A stretch of 64,000 nt of DNA from Hypholoma sublateritium FD-334 SS-4 (GCA_000827495.1 KN817533.1:124001-188000); one strand, 5' to 3'. Shown: positions 23,745 to 36,229, numbered from the stretch's first letter. The notes: generated from the letters alone by a model not told the origin. Program-made: numbers and translations.

Positions 23745-24008
23745 AGGGCCGTATCCAAGTTTCCGAATAGAAATTGGCCAGCGGCCAGCAGGCCATGTCC
23801 TTTCCGGATAAGGAGGTGTGCCCGTTTTGTTCCTACTACCATAATTACTGCCAAGGTAGACTGGGTTCGAGTCTAGTGCGCGTGTATTGCTAGTGAAAAT
23901 CCTCGCGAATTTTGCAATGCTTCCTTCGTGCCCCCGAAATGGCTCAGAATTCGTTGGATACGTGTGTGTAAACCAGAGGCCTTATCCAAATTCCGAATAG
24001 ATTTTTGA
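23745..24008 (+). repeat. Direct repeat pair of about 30 bp
   Basis: A block of the form GGCC(G/T)TATCCAA followed by TTCCGAATAGA occurs at about 23745-23775 and about 23977-24004. The pair brackets a more AT-rich 200-base stretch. Confidence 0.65.
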
Positions 24009-25224
24009 CGATTGACGCCACGCGCGCCTGCAGTCCCAGTGCGCACGCACCAACGTGCGCCGCCTGCCCACAGCCGAGGCCCAGCGTCGAAGCAGCAGCA
24101 GCAGCGCGCTGTCCCACCGCGGCGTCTCCGCGGCCTTAACGCTGGCTGGCCTGGCCCCCTTCCCAGCGCACTGCAGGCGGCCGCGACGCGCCATGCGGTA
24201 CCGCCAGCGCACCCGGCATGTGTACGTACACTTACATACACACACCCTCACACATCCTCATTCATACGTCGCGCTCCCAGCAGCCCCCAGCCCGTCCCAG
24301 CGCCCCGGGCCCGCACGTCAGGGCCGCGCGCGCGCAGATGTCGAGAAGGCAGATATGTTATTCCGCCTTCTCAGCCCCGCGTCCCATCACGCCCCCCTCG
24401 AGACCGCGCGCTCCCAGGCGATGGATGTATGATCACGGCACCCGCTCGGTCCCGCGCGCCGCCAGATTTAGCCGCGATTGGCGCAGCCGCTCGCATGCCC
24501 CTGCGCTACCGACGACGACGGTGCGTGATCACCCACCCCCGCGTCAAGCGCGATCGACAGCCAGGCAGGGCCGCGGAGGCGCCGCCCGCGTATGTAAGCT
24601 GCAGCACACACGCACACACCGCCAGCGGGGCAGACAGCGGGTGCCCGCGCGTCGCCAGGCCCGCGCGGCGCGTGCGCAGGCGCTGCAGGGTGCCCGGTGT
24701 ATCATTTGCATGCACGGCGTGGGTGGGTCGCGGGGGCACCTGACCCGCGCGGGCGACCGCGACGACCGCGCGAACGCGCCGAGCGACAAGTGCGCAATCT
24801 GGGCTCGCCATCTGCGCGCCGCGCTCCCACGCCGCGCGATCTCAGCTCGTCGCCGCGCGCGGGCGGCTGGCGTCTGGCGTGGGGAACGCGCAGCGCAAGT
24901 GCACGCGGGCCGGCTCCGCGTGAGCGCGGCTGCGAGCGTGATTTCGCCGCTGCTTCGCCCGGCTGGCATTCCGTGGGTACTCGCGGTTCGGTGTGCTGGT
25001 GCGTATTTTTTGTGGTCATATTGCGGGGCGTGAGCTCGCGGTTGTAGATTTCGAAATCCCTACAGAAACGACCGGCAGCGGCGTGCTGCGCACTGCGGTC
25101 GTGAAGGATCACCAATACGCGACCACGGTAAACCGTGACTTTCTTGTGTATTAATCAGTATATCGGTAACGCAACGGGCGGCAAAGCCAGCTACCCCGCA
25201 TCCATAAGTACAAGCACTGTATAT

Positions 25225-28200
25225 CTAAGATAGAAGCAATTTAAACCCTGGAAAGATATCGTTACTGTTTCGTTGGAGATAAGCAGGGACAAGAATACAT
25301 ACCCGACAATTTGCATTAGAAGAAATCCGAGTGTGGAAACGACCTGGCGAACGGTAAGCATACAATCGACGTCATGAAGCCAGGGAAAAGAGAAGCGACT
25401 TACCAGCGTAGCGATGATGCTTGCGGGAACCCCGTTCTTGAGAAAGTCAATATTGGTTAGATATAGTTCGCCTAATTCGTTCTCCTGGGTGGCCCTGTTA
25501 TTTAAACAATAGAGTTATTATCGAATCGACGACAGAGGTTAAACCGAGGGACTTGCGCAGTCTGATTTGGGAAGCCAGAGACGGGCATCCCCATCCCGGC
25601 AGAGCAAATAAGGCCAGTGATGAAGACAAGGAGATTCGAGTAATTTCCTGGGAGACTCTTGCCGACAGCTGCGGCTATAGGACATAGCAAGATGCTGGCT
25701 ATGGTGTGACTGATGAATGTCGATACGATCTGGTCCACAAAGAAGGGTATGGCATCAGGATGGACCAGGAGTAACCCCAAGGACAGGGACGAACCAATAC
25801 GATGGGTGATAATATTAACACCACGGGATACAAAGTGTATCCATCCACGATGCGTTCGATGATCTCGTGTAAAATTTCAAGGAGGCCACTGGACTCCACG
25901 CCCTTGCCTAATGCGATACCGCCCATGGCCAGAAATACGATGGTCCACATAAAATTATCAAAATCGTCCTATAAGGGGAGTGCTCTCAGTTCCAGCTCGG
26001 TACCGTCATAGACACAGGGCAGAAGATGGAGATCAGAAGACCCCTGCACCATCAGTTAGCTCACCTTTTTCAGGACGCCCGTCGAGAAGAACGCGACGAC
26101 GGGGATGAGAGCGATGACACCCATGTCACCGAGGTAGTCTTCGATCATGTGGGCGAAGCACCACAGGCCGATGGTGACGAGACAGACGAAAGTGACCCAG
26201 TATTGTTTAGCCGTGAACGGTTCGTTCGTCGGACGAATAGCCCTGATCTCGATGTCGCCTTCCCCGTCGGGCGAGCGGGCTGGTTTGTATGAAATGAGAA
26301 GCAAAATCCAGATCAAGACAATCGAGACCGCAGAGACGGGTAGAGCCACGGCGAACCACGACGCCCAGTCCAGCGCTGGGTCCATGTTTTGGAGCGCAAT
26401 AAGGTTCTGCGGGGACGAGATGGGTGAACTTTGTCCCCCGATATTCGCCGCCAATGCAATTGCGAGCTGTATTCAGATGTCAATCAGATGAAATGGAAGG
26501 AGAAAGTGAAAATTTTCAGTTAGTTTTTCTGTCAGAATAATTTTACTTTTATGGAATATATTTACTTACAATTAGACATGGACCAAAGGCCGATCCAGGA
26601 GGAAGTGTTCGTAAGATGGGCTGCAAGGAGTAATTTGTGAGTAAAAGTGTAGGTATGTAGCTTCGAATAAGTGTAGCAGGTCACAACGTTCGAATAAATG
26701 AAATGTAGTGACTTACCCGTATCAGGGTGAAGCAGAGCGTGGGTGCTGCTACGTTACTTTCGGTACGAATGGTCAATACATTAGCGTCAGACAGCAGAGA
26801 CAGATGACATAAAGGTGAAGGATTCTAGAAGTGTTGGCGAGGAGAGGGGCTCACCTGATCCACATGCTGGCAAAACACGAAACTCCCATGAAAGTGAGCA
26901 ATACAGTACTTGGACGAGTCCCGGCCAAATTTAAAACGCGCGTGATCAAGATGCGATCTATGTTGGTCTTGCTAAGTGCAGAAGAGATGGTGAAGCCACC
27001 GATTAGGAGCATAATGGTCGGCGAAAACATCACCGAGAAAACATATCTGCAAATACACAGCCGTAATCAATATGGGGAAGGCCGAAGACGAGGTACCAAC
27101 TTACTTCGTAGCTTTAGGGGGACTCAGCTGGACTCCCTCGGCGTCGCAAATAACGCGCAGCACAACAAGCAGAAACGGCACAAACATCGAAGTGACAAAA
27201 AGAGGAATGGCCTTGACGCGGAACGTTAGTCGGATGTACCCACGTCATGCAGTAATGACGCACCTCCGTAGCCCAGAGGACCGTGCAAAACGAGAGAATG
27301 GCCAAGCAGCGATTGGGCGCTTGCTCTTGCAGAATCGGCACATTAAGCAGCAGAACTAATACGGCAACGGCAGAGAGCATAGCGATCCGGCGTTTCGTAA
27401 TTCTGAACTTGCCCACCGGTGTAGGGATGTCCGCGAGCGCAGACTCGGAACCATGCACCAGGGTCGCGCCAGACAGATCGTGTACAGCACCCTCGCCACG
27501 GCGCTCGCGGCCGATCATTTGGCGCCAGACGGTGTCCCGCTCCCATGCGATGCTCTCGCGCTGATGCAGCCGCAGCTGCTGGCGAGCCATGGCTTTGTCG
27601 CCGTGGGAGATGCACTTGGTATAGATCTCGACGAGTCGGTTAACCGCGTCGTTGAGCACGTCCTTCTCCGCCTGCGTGAAGGGCGCCGCGACCTCGACGG
27701 CGTCGTGCAGATACCTGTCCTTCAGCGCCGACTCAGTCACCTTGTCGTACTTCTTGATAGCTTTGCGGAAACCGGAGTAGTTGACTTCAACATACGACCG
27801 GAGATTTGTGAACGAGATGTATAGTGTCGTGATCCGGCGCTTGTACAACAGGCGCGTGTCATACGCGTAATCACTGCGCGCATTCCAGATCGTATGGTCC
27901 TGCTCGAGGTCGGCGCCACCTGAAGCTGTTGATATCAAGCTACCCCTGAGGTTGCTGAGGCCTCTGGACAATCTCCCGAGTGTGCCACGGCCGATGGATG
28001 GGTGATTTTCGTCCAATTCCTCGACGGAAGAGATGCTCGTGCGTCTCTGAGCAGGACTGAGGTCGGCTGAGAACAGACATGAGCGATACATAGCGGAGAG
28101 TAGAAAGCAACGCACTAGATGGCCTGGGTTGGCGTCCTGCTGAACTCGTCTTCCGGTGTCTACTCAACGAGCGTCGCGCGCCTTCGGGACTCCGTGGGGA

Positions 28201-28689
28201 AGATATACTCTCGTCGTCGTCCTCATCGCCGTCCTCATAATCCTCATAGTGGGCGCCCCCTTGAAGACCCAGAGTTTCTTGAAATTCGACGTCCTTCTCC
28301 AGGTCATTGAAATCCTCGATAAGTTCATTCTTCTGCTGCTCGTAGAAGAGCACAATCTTCTTGAGTTCGCGGTCCAAAAGAGGTATGAACAAGGCATCCG
28401 TCTTGCTGGAATCGTCTTCCCCAAGTAAGTTGCTTTGTTCATTAGACTCAAGGTCGGGATAGTGGTGGTCGTGCGCGTGTTGTTGTTTCTCCAGGTGGTA
28501 TATACACTTTTTAAGAGCGTCATAGCTGTGCCTTGTGAGCGCTCATGTTTGGAATCTCGGGATTACACGTACGCAATGTATTCGTCCCACCATTCGGACA
28601 CCGCATTGAACTTGAGCGAAGAACTGAAGGCAAGTGAGTTAGAACATGACCAAAGCGCTACAAATTCATCCAAGTTACCTGAACTTCAT
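25225..28689 (-). CDS. SPX-domain low-affinity phosphate transporter (Pho87/Pho90/Pho91 family)
   Basis: A membrane transporter moving inorganic phosphate across the plasma membrane (Pho87/Pho90) or out of the vacuole (Pho91), with an SPX domain sensing inositol pyrophosphates. Tiny exons at 28679-28689 and 28573-28623 give the typical SPX start (MKFSSSLKFNAVSEWWDEYI). SPX helices continue with LFIPLLDRELKKIVLFYEQQ and end near 27600 (MARQQLRLHQRESIAWERD). The membrane part belongs to the SLC13/DASS fold, with SKTNIDRILITRVLNLAG, FASMWI, AANIGGQSSPISSPQNLIAL, a second motif GMGMPVSGFPNQTAQ and a C-terminus LMQIVGFKLLLS ending at 25225. Many short introns interrupt the membrane part. CACGTG lies 383 bases upstream. 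The sequence does not decide between Pho90 and Pho91 roles. Confidence 0.92.
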
Positions 28690-29519
28690 GACGAAGGCTG
28701 CTGGCACAAGATTTGATTGATTTCCCGCACGGTCTCGAGTCAAAGGGAGGAGAGGTATGGACTCCAGACTGATTTCTGGTTTATGAACTCTTCATGAAGC
28801 AAGGGTTTGTCGACAAGCGGTAATCCACTTTGCCTCTTTAGCCAGGTCACAACGAGTCACATGTGCTATAAGTAAATATCCGATGATCGCGATTGATCAA
28901 TTTTTGAAGAGATTTTTCTTGGATTTTTCCTTAGCTTTGTTGCAGAGAGTCATTTCAAAAAAAAGGTACTGGAACTCTCGCACCGCTTTTCATAATAATT
29001 CTTCGCTCCAATTCGTCGATGTACTTCTGTTGGACGAAGTCAAGACAAAATACTAATTTGGGCGTGTAGCCCACGTGCGACGCGCCTCGCATTAATATTG
29101 GCGGGAAGCTGCGGGCCGCCGGGCGGCAAAGTAACTTAAACTATAAACTAAGTACTTCCTGCTCAGCCAGATTATAAGAATCAAACACCGTCAAGTGATG
29201 AAAGGGTAATAGAATGTCGATAAGCACCTTCTTACCAACGTTCGCCTGCAGACCTCCCGGGGAGCGAATATCAGATGATATACGATAAGATAAGATTTTG
29301 GGTATTATTATGTAATAAATAACACCGACGCGCGTTCAGCCAACGTTCAACTTGCGTTCAACGTTCAAACTTCAAACTTCAACGCAAGCTCAAACGACCT
29401 TCGAGTCAGTCCTCCTCAGTCATGATCGATGAATCGATGACCATTCACGCATACATCGTCTAGTAGTAGTATCTACATCTCCATCTACCTTCTTCAGCAA
29501 TAATATCGGTGTTTCATAG
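28690..29519. other. Intergenic region upstream of the phosphate transporter
   Basis: No coding frame recognised. It holds CACGTG at 29072-29077 (listed separately) and, near 29330-29390, a run of diverged CAACGTTCAA-type short repeats. Confidence 0.5.
29072..29077. promoter_or_regulatory. CACGTG box, possible Pho4-type site
   Basis: CACGTG lies 383 bases upstream of the phosphate transporter start. In yeasts the bHLH factor Pho4 binds CACGTG to induce phosphate genes. The motif is seen; its function here is inferred, since many bHLH factors bind the same core. Confidence 0.4.
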
Positions 29520-30236
29520 AAAGATTCTACGAGTTCTCCGTCGTGCAAACTGCAGCAAAATGCGGGCCATCAGCAAGTTCCTCGAAACATTTCGAACTTG
29601 CGCGTCATCCTTGCGTAATCCGGGTCTGCACTTAACGAAAGTCAAAGCCAGTGAGTGTCGTCCGGGTCTAGTTGTGTGTGTGTCTCTGACTGCTCTTCTT
29701 TTAGTTTTTGAAATGCCGTACCTGTCTGCGCAGTGCGGACAAATTACAGTCGAGGAATACTCCATCATATCGCATCCAGCTGAAGGCCATTTTTTAGACC
29801 GCGGCTTAAATCCGAGGCTATGCTCGAGGCTCTGCTCGTGGCGACGGCGCCGGTTGGGTCAACCTTCGATTCCGAAGAAATAATCATGAAGTTTGCAAAC
29901 AAGAACGACCAGGTGTTCCTCGTTCTTGCGATCTTTAGCGCCACGCGTCCGATGTCGCAGAGGCGGCGGAGCCACACTGCACCGACCCCGATTTCCGTGT
30001 TTCTTCTTTGCACTGAGCAATATCAGATCTGCACTCAATGCGCCCGGCACACATGTTTCAATAGGCGCAAGTGGTTTGCTGAGATAGATCTATGTCAGAA
30101 TTATTGCGCGATTCTCTACGCCTCGAATGTCGACAGAGCCGATGCGGTTGGAATGATGTGGATATCGCTGCTGTCATGGACGGTGATCGATGAGGGATCT
30201 CAGCTCACCCTGTCTGATTATAATGTCGTTGAGTAA
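29520..30236 (+). pseudogene. Degenerate partial copy of HUS1
   Basis: Matches the intact HUS1 at 55886-57066 in blocks and in order. CAGCAAAATGC..ATCA.CAAGTTC (about 29550-29582) matches the first part of HUS1 exon 2. QITVEEYSIISH matches QIKVASLFTDYR. SEAMLEALLVATAPVGSTFDSEEIIMKFANKNDQ, given here only as landmarks SEAMLEALL and FDSEEIIMKFANKNDQ, matches HUS1 exon 3. Then LCQNYCAILY matches the HUS1 C-terminus (LCQHHCLILY). The frame shifts near 29805-29815, and most of the region corresponding to HUS1 56410-56940 is missing. Sequence similar to HUS1 intron 1 (CTACGAGTTCTCCGT) precedes the exon-like block, so this is a DNA-level duplicate, not a retrocopy. No product is expected. Confidence 0.85.
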
Positions 30237-30391
30237 TTACCCCCCTGCTGGCCCTCCTGACATGCGTTCCTGATATTCCTTTCAACCTTTTCAAGAGCAA
30301 CGAAATGCATTGCCTGAAGATTTGTGATATAAGGTGTGAATGCACAGATCTACATGCTCTCCGGTCCTAAATGCGAGACTGCAGACATCTA

Positions 30392-31621
30392 TTAATATGT
30401 GTTCGAGGGAAGATAGTCGCTGAATGGCGGAAGGTTGTCAATGGCTGCCTCAATATGCCTCGCAATCGTCTCTAGATGCCTGCTTGATCTATTGGTCATG
30501 GCACAAAGCTCGAAACAGCGTTGGCAGCACGGAGAGTCCCCAGAGAATATTGCGAATTTACAACCCGTGAGAGTGTTTCTCAAGTCCTTCAGATTGTTCT
30601 TGGCCTCTAATTCGATGGACCAGACGATGAGGGAGCTGTAGCATGTCTTGCAGACAGTCAACGGATGATCTGAAGCATCGGGAAAGTGTTATCAGCACTA
30701 ACGCCCAGACGATGACAGACATATAAAGACCTCTGTGATGTAGCAGCGGGTCTTTGGAAATGGAAGAGTCAGTACCTCGTTTCGACTCAAACAAGGCGTG
30801 TAAATTTACCTTGAATTTTTTCCTCTTCTTGGCACGTTTCGGCGACGTCGAAATGAACACCATCTTTGAGTTGAAATATTGTCTTCCAAGCCTCCTGGTA
30901 TCGAAGCTATATATCGCATTTCGTATTTAATAGTTAGATAGCCAAATAATCATTGCAGCACTGACCCATGGAAGGACGTCGATCGGCTGCAATAATTCCG
31001 CGGTTTGTACCACAGGGAGGCGACAAAGGGCCAATACGCTCTCATTGATAATATCCGTGAGATTGTGTCGCAATGCATGTAGCAATATATCAGTGGAGTG
31101 CATCGGGATTGCTTCCCTATAATATAGTCAAATACGAAGGTTAGTGACGACGGTGCAGGAGGATGGTATGATTGACTAATGACGCACATGAGACGCGTCT
31201 CGCAAGTGTTCATAGCTGCAAAAATCTCGTATTTCTGTACAGCATCTGAGATCTCCAGAAGTGTTTCGAAGTCCTGGTCTCGCAGGCTCGGGTGCCTGTT
31301 GGGATAGATAAATAAAAATACTGTCCCCAATATTTCCGAGCTCTCCGGAAGAGCGACAACGTTGTCGTCTGAGGTAGATAGAAATTCAGGAGCCGCCAGT
31401 GCCCCTGATATAGCTTCCAAGTTCGTTCGGTGGAGGTATAAAAGTACTCCGTCGCCGGAACAAATCGTTATATCTGAATCGGAGGTGTTGACTGTAGGTC
31501 CCATTAATATGCAAGTACTGGCGTGAGGATGACGTTCGAGAAAATAGATTGCGGACGCCCACATGCTACGATTTACCACATATTCTATTTTCTCGGAGAA
31601 CTTTGGTTCGGGGCTTGACAT
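30392..31621 (-). CDS. BTB/POZ-domain protein of the agaricomycete type
   Basis: BTB domains mediate protein dimers and often link substrates to Cul3 ubiquitin ligases; many mushroom genomes carry large families of unknown role. The chosen start (31621) gives MSSPEPKFSE. The BTB core follows: DSDITICSGDGVLLYLHRTNLE, cited by its parts DSDITICSGDG and LLYLHRTNLE, then LPESSEILGTVFLFIYPNRHP and AVQKYEIFAAMNTCETRLM. After an intron near 31130-31190 come helices typical of this group (LLHALRHNLTDIINESVLAL, LQPIDVLPWV), then YQEAWKTIFQLKDGVHFD, and a last exon with paired cysteines (VCKTCYSSL, PCCQRCFELC) that may bind metal. An upstream in-frame ATG at 31780 exists but is less likely. Confidence 0.82.
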
Positions 31622-32977
31622 AGCTTCGATATGTAGTAACAATGGGCTCTTATTGGTACGCTTGGAGCAACGATGAAAGGAAACAGTGGCAGTGGCAGTA
31701 GTCTGAACCGTAACTGAGCGATGCGTTACGATCAAGTATTCGTGAAGAAGAAGTGAAGAATGGTATGACCTGAACTTCAACGTCGATTACTGGCTTTATA
31801 TACAGTAGGGACTCCTTTAACGCCAGGACAATGAAAGCCTCCTTTATTTGAAAGCGTCATAATAACGGATGGGGGCGTGTACATGTACATGTACATAAGC
31901 AATTGAAACACAAGACAAACACCTATTGAATATTGAGCAATCATCTTTTGCGATTTCTTTGGCCATAGGTTGGCCATAGGTAAATGTACCTCGAGTCTCA
32001 AATGACTCGAAGTCGGCTTGTCTACATACCGACTACTTCCTCCTCGCCCTAATTTTAATCTCGGAAGTTGCCGTCCGCCGACTGATCCTACCTCTGCTCT
32101 CAGGCGCCTAAAGTTGGTATCAATAGAATCGTATGTACATATTTCCAGACCAGCCAAATTTACTCCACTTCAATGATAACATGGGGTTCCAGTATCTTGG
32201 CGAGGGGAAGCCCTTTGACCAGGTATGGTAAGTATTATTATACAAGTGTACTGAGTCCGGGCGCTTATTACTACCTCGACTCCCGACGGCATCGGGACGA
32301 TATCCAATAACCCAAGGGCCAATATAACCGAAATAGCTACCATGTGCCATTTCGGAGTGAACTGTGGTATTCTCACTGCTCAGCGCAAGCTCAACGTGGT
32401 CAAAAGCATTGGCAAACTTGAAGCCGATACCTTGAAAGCGTTGGATTGACGTTGTAGTCTTTTTGAGAAACAGATGGAGTTCAGGATATGCACATTGCAG
32501 TCCGATTCTTGAACTGAAAGTCGCAGAAGACAGCGGTATCTCGGCTCTCAATTACTTATATCCGGCATTCGGATGTCCAGCGTAAACATTCCCACGGTTC
32601 GCAAAATTAGCGCCGCCAGCTCGCCACTTCACCATGAATTTGCCATGAATCTATCATTGCTCATACAAACATGCCCCATCTTGGCCCCGTCTACTAATCT
32701 TGTTCCGATATAGGATTCTGGGAAACTTGCTTGTACTTCCTCGAACCTTTGGTCCTGCTGCCTACGACTATTCAGATGATAGTGAAGTAAGTAGTACCCC
32801 TTGGAGAATCGAAGTAACAGGTGTTATTGATTCGAGTCTGTTATAGGTCGATCTTCTCTGGCTATCCAGACATCTGGAACCAAACTGTCCCTTACGACTG
32901 CAGTTCTCCGAAATATCTGCCTTCGTAGCAAGTCGGTGTCGGCGTTTGCACACCATCTAAGAATACACGAGTTAGAG
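31622..32977. other. Intergenic region with one unassigned reverse frame
   Basis: A reverse frame at 32120-32551 (143 codons, with stretches such as SENTTVHSEMAHGSYFGYIG) is longer than expected by chance in this AT-richer DNA but matches no family I know. Forward segments at about 32713-32960 read open across one plausible intron (YDYSDDSEVDLLWLSRHLE) and could be an upstream exon of the caspase gene or a gene remnant. Nothing else is recognised. Confidence 0.3.
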
Positions 32978-35556
32978 ATGACTGAGCGGTTGGACCATAC
33001 ATATAACGTGCGAACGAGTGCAAGTGGAACACTGTTATTGCCAGTTACCCATCAGCGACAAGACTCTTGTTATAGGCAGGCTCGAGCACTCCATCTTCCT
33101 CCATCAATCAGTTCTTGCTTGAGGTAAGTTGTACCAATCGTATCTATCCGTATTTATCTAACGCTTGTGCCTATGTGATTAGCGCACAGCACCTTGTTTT
33201 TTTTTACCCAACTACTGTTCCGGGTCCTTTAATTGGTTACAAAATGAACAGGTTTACATATATTTCCTCTGCACTTTACGCGGCAAATCAATCTGACTAA
33301 TTACCTCAGCCATCCAACACCGAGCACCTCAGTACCTCTGTTCGCCGTAATTATCGGCATTGATGACTACGATTCCAAGCATCTCGGTCCTGCTTACAAC
33401 TTACAGCCCCTCAAAGGGGCTGTCGCCGACGCTCAATCATTCAAGCGTTGGCTAGAGGAATGGAGGGGAGTCCCCAGCGATCATATTATGTTGCTCACCA
33501 ACAAAGCCGCGACTTGTTCCGCTATAATCGACGCATTAACAAAATTGAAGACGGATACTCGCATTCGACCTGGCGATCCCATTTTTATCTACTATGCGGG
33601 GCATGGAACAGAAATCAAGGGCCCGGAAAGCTGGGAGTGCGGACGAGCAGATAAAATGATACAAGCCATCGTTCCCTATGACTGTGATACCTTGAGATCG
33701 GGGAATCGAGTTGCCCCCATTTCGGATCGCACTTTTGGGGCCCTGATAGGCAACATAGCTGAGAAAAAGGGCAACAACATCGTGAGTCGCGCTTCTGTGA
33801 GAAGCTTATCCCTCAAGTAACATAAGATACTCACCGGACATGCTAGTTCGTAGTATTCGACTGTTGCCATTCTGGATCTGGCACCAGGGGTGTGCCAGGT
33901 AGCTCGGATGACGACGACAGTCGTGACACAGCTCGCGCGGCCAATCTTACTCGTGACTATTCCGCTATCCTCGAACAGCAACTACGCAATACCGGAGTAC
34001 ACGAGCTCACAGCATCAGCGCACAATCGTTTCATCCACTATGCCATGGAGTCGCATGTTCTACTCTCAGCTTGCGGCGAAATGGAGGAGGCTTTCGAAAC
34101 TCCAGTCAAAGACGACATCTACACCACGAAGCGTGGCCGCTTTTCAATGGCATTGTTGAAGCTCCTTTATGAAATGCCGATTGATAAACTGCGATACAGC
34201 GATATCCTCGATCACTTAGACCCCATTCCACAGTGGGTCCCTCTCTAATATTCAAATTTTCTGGAATTTTTTTTTGTTTTTTGAATTTGCAGTCAGAACC
34301 CAAACTGCGTTGGGAACCATAACGGCAGATTCATCTTTAATTCCAAGGTTCCGCCTGCCCGTCGCAAGGCATTTGCGGTACAATACCAGAGTCAAACAAG
34401 GCGATACGTCCTACACGCCGGCAATATTCAGAAAGTCAATCCGCAGTCTACCTTCGCCCTGTTTCTGAAATCCGATGTCGATTTCACCCGCCAGCTGGGC
34501 ACTTTGTCGGTTGCTAATGGTCACATAGGGCAATTCTTGTCTCAGGCTACGGTCACACCCGAAATCAGGCTCGACCCTGAGCAGGATATTGTCGCTGTTC
34601 CCGTAAAAAGTGGGACAAATGGTGATTTAAATGTTTTCATCGCGCCCAACGACAACTTCCACGCAGTCTATCAACGCTTGAAAGAAGATCATGGGCTGGA
34701 AAATGTCACTCTTACCAACACTCTAAAGGTCTCCAATATTGGGATATCCATGGCTGGTAACAAGATCACATTCACGCTCTGCTCATTACCATGTCCAAAC
34801 GTGATGCCGTTCAAATGGCAGCAGGTTGTTCAGTTTGGTTCCTATGATTCTTCCGCGTTGGAGCTGGTCGGCATTTTGTCTAGGGCAGCCCACTTCTATC
34901 GCGAACTTAGACTGATCCACAAAGTTCCAGACGACGTACTAGAGGTGCGCTTCTACGAGTTAGTGCAAGCTCAAAGCAGTTCGCCCTGGACTCCACCTGA
35001 GTTCGTGCCGGCACAGCATCCGAAGGACCTTTATAGCAACGGTATAGTAACCATCTTGTACAGTCCAGACGCCAAGTATGGGATCAAGCTCATCAATAAG
35101 ACCGAGCTCAATCTTTATGCGAACGTGTTTTATTTCGTGAATCAAGATCTTAGTATTGGTATGTCGCTCTTCCGATGATTATTTCTCTGTGGATCATTCA
35201 ATTACACATCCATCTATATAGTAGAACGTGCGGTATCACCACCGGCTGCGGCTTATAAACGAGACCCTTGCCTGCGACCGAAGGAGGCCCTTACTATTGG
35301 GTGGGGTGCAGCAGGATATCAACCCGATATATGCAAACTCAAAGAAGATGAGGACTACAACATCGAATTTCTCAAGATATATATCTCCACACATCCAGTC
35401 AACCTGGCCTACCTACCTCAAACGTCACCGTTCTCCATGTCTTCGGGACGGGGGATGGAGCCATTCCAGCCCACGCAGCAGGGAGAGTGGGCAGAACTTG
35501 TTATTCCAGTTGTCCAGCGCCGCCCGGGGATTGTGAACGCAGGGAGGCGCAATTGA
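32978..35556 (+). CDS. Caspase-domain (peptidase C14) protein
   Basis: Fungal caspase-like proteases (metacaspase relatives) act in stress and cell-death responses, cleaving after basic residues in classical metacaspases. Five exons (32978-33123, 33310-33781, 33847-34232, 34293-35158, 35222-35556) give 734 residues in one consistent frame. The p20-like domain begins at PLFAVIIGIDDYDS. The catalytic histidine lies in FIYYAGHGTEI and the catalytic cysteine in FVVFDCCHSGSGTR, rebuilt across intron 2. Next comes ESHVLLSACGEMEEAFE and an QNPNCVGNHNGRFIF block. The last ~400 residues form a second module (ALFLKSDVDFTRQLGTLSV, EALTIGWGAAG, IYISTHPVNLAYL) that I recall only from similar mushroom caspase proteins and whose role is unknown. 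The body is firm; exon 1 and the start are less certain. Confidence 0.82.
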
Positions 35557-36196
35557 ATCTAAACTCCAAGCGACCCGCAGAGACCACCCGCTATAGTCGG
35601 TTACTCACTCCGCCTACAACCCCATGCATTTGCATTTTTTTAACATTAATACCTGCCTATCTCTGCCTGTCACCTGTAACATATGTCATGTATTTATCAT
35701 CATCGTCGACCACTTACAGACTACAGCGGTCCTAATTTTATATTCTCTCTATTCTATGGCTACACCTCTATATTTCAAGGTCTTGCAAGTGTTTTATCCA
35801 TTGGGCTCAGCAACGTGGAGAGTCAAACCGCGCATAAGTAGATAGTCGAGAAGAGGGGTCAAAACTTGTTGCACACCATTTGCTTGATGGACATACAAAT
35901 ATGATATGCAGTCCAACCTGTCAAGTACATCCATACTCTGCCTGGAAACTGATATATAACCTGCCATGCTTATCGAAATATCCACGATCTGCAACCAGCA
36001 GAGAATCTGAGCACAAATACCGGATGAACACAGTGGTGAGATGGGTCGTGGAGGGGATTTCGACCTTTAAAAAACTCGGAGTAACTGTTTTGTTCTGCAT
36101 GTCTTACTAGTAATAGTGCATCCCTAATCTCTGGGCCGTCTATCGAAATAAGTAGGGCCGATAACCTTGCAACAGACCATCAGGAGAATGATGTGT
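35557..36196. other. Intergenic region downstream of the caspase gene
   Basis: AT-richer sequence with no recognisable gene or strong repeat; it probably includes the 3' untranslated region of the caspase gene. Confidence 0.5.
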
Positions 36197-36229
36197 TCAT
36201 CAGGAAAACGGCAGGTCCAACTTTGAGCA

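Larger units (their letters stand above)
22915..25224. other. GC-rich intergenic region between the APSES and phosphate transporter genes
   Basis: No recognisable protein. Contents are a pyrimidine-rich microsatellite (about 23060-23210), a perfect hairpin (23673-23706), a direct repeat pair (23745/23977) and TACATACA tracts. The high-GC composition ends sharply at about 25.05 kb, just beyond the 3' end of the transporter. Confidence 0.5.

Noticed and set aside
23861..23877. GGTTCGAGTCT, resembling a tRNA B box
   Set aside because: No T-arm stem forms around the loop at the right spacing and no anticodon arm or acceptor stem can be drawn.
29520..30236. HUS1 copy as a reverse-transcribed retrocopy
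   Set aside because: Sequence related to HUS1 intron 1 precedes the exon block, so the copy came from DNA.
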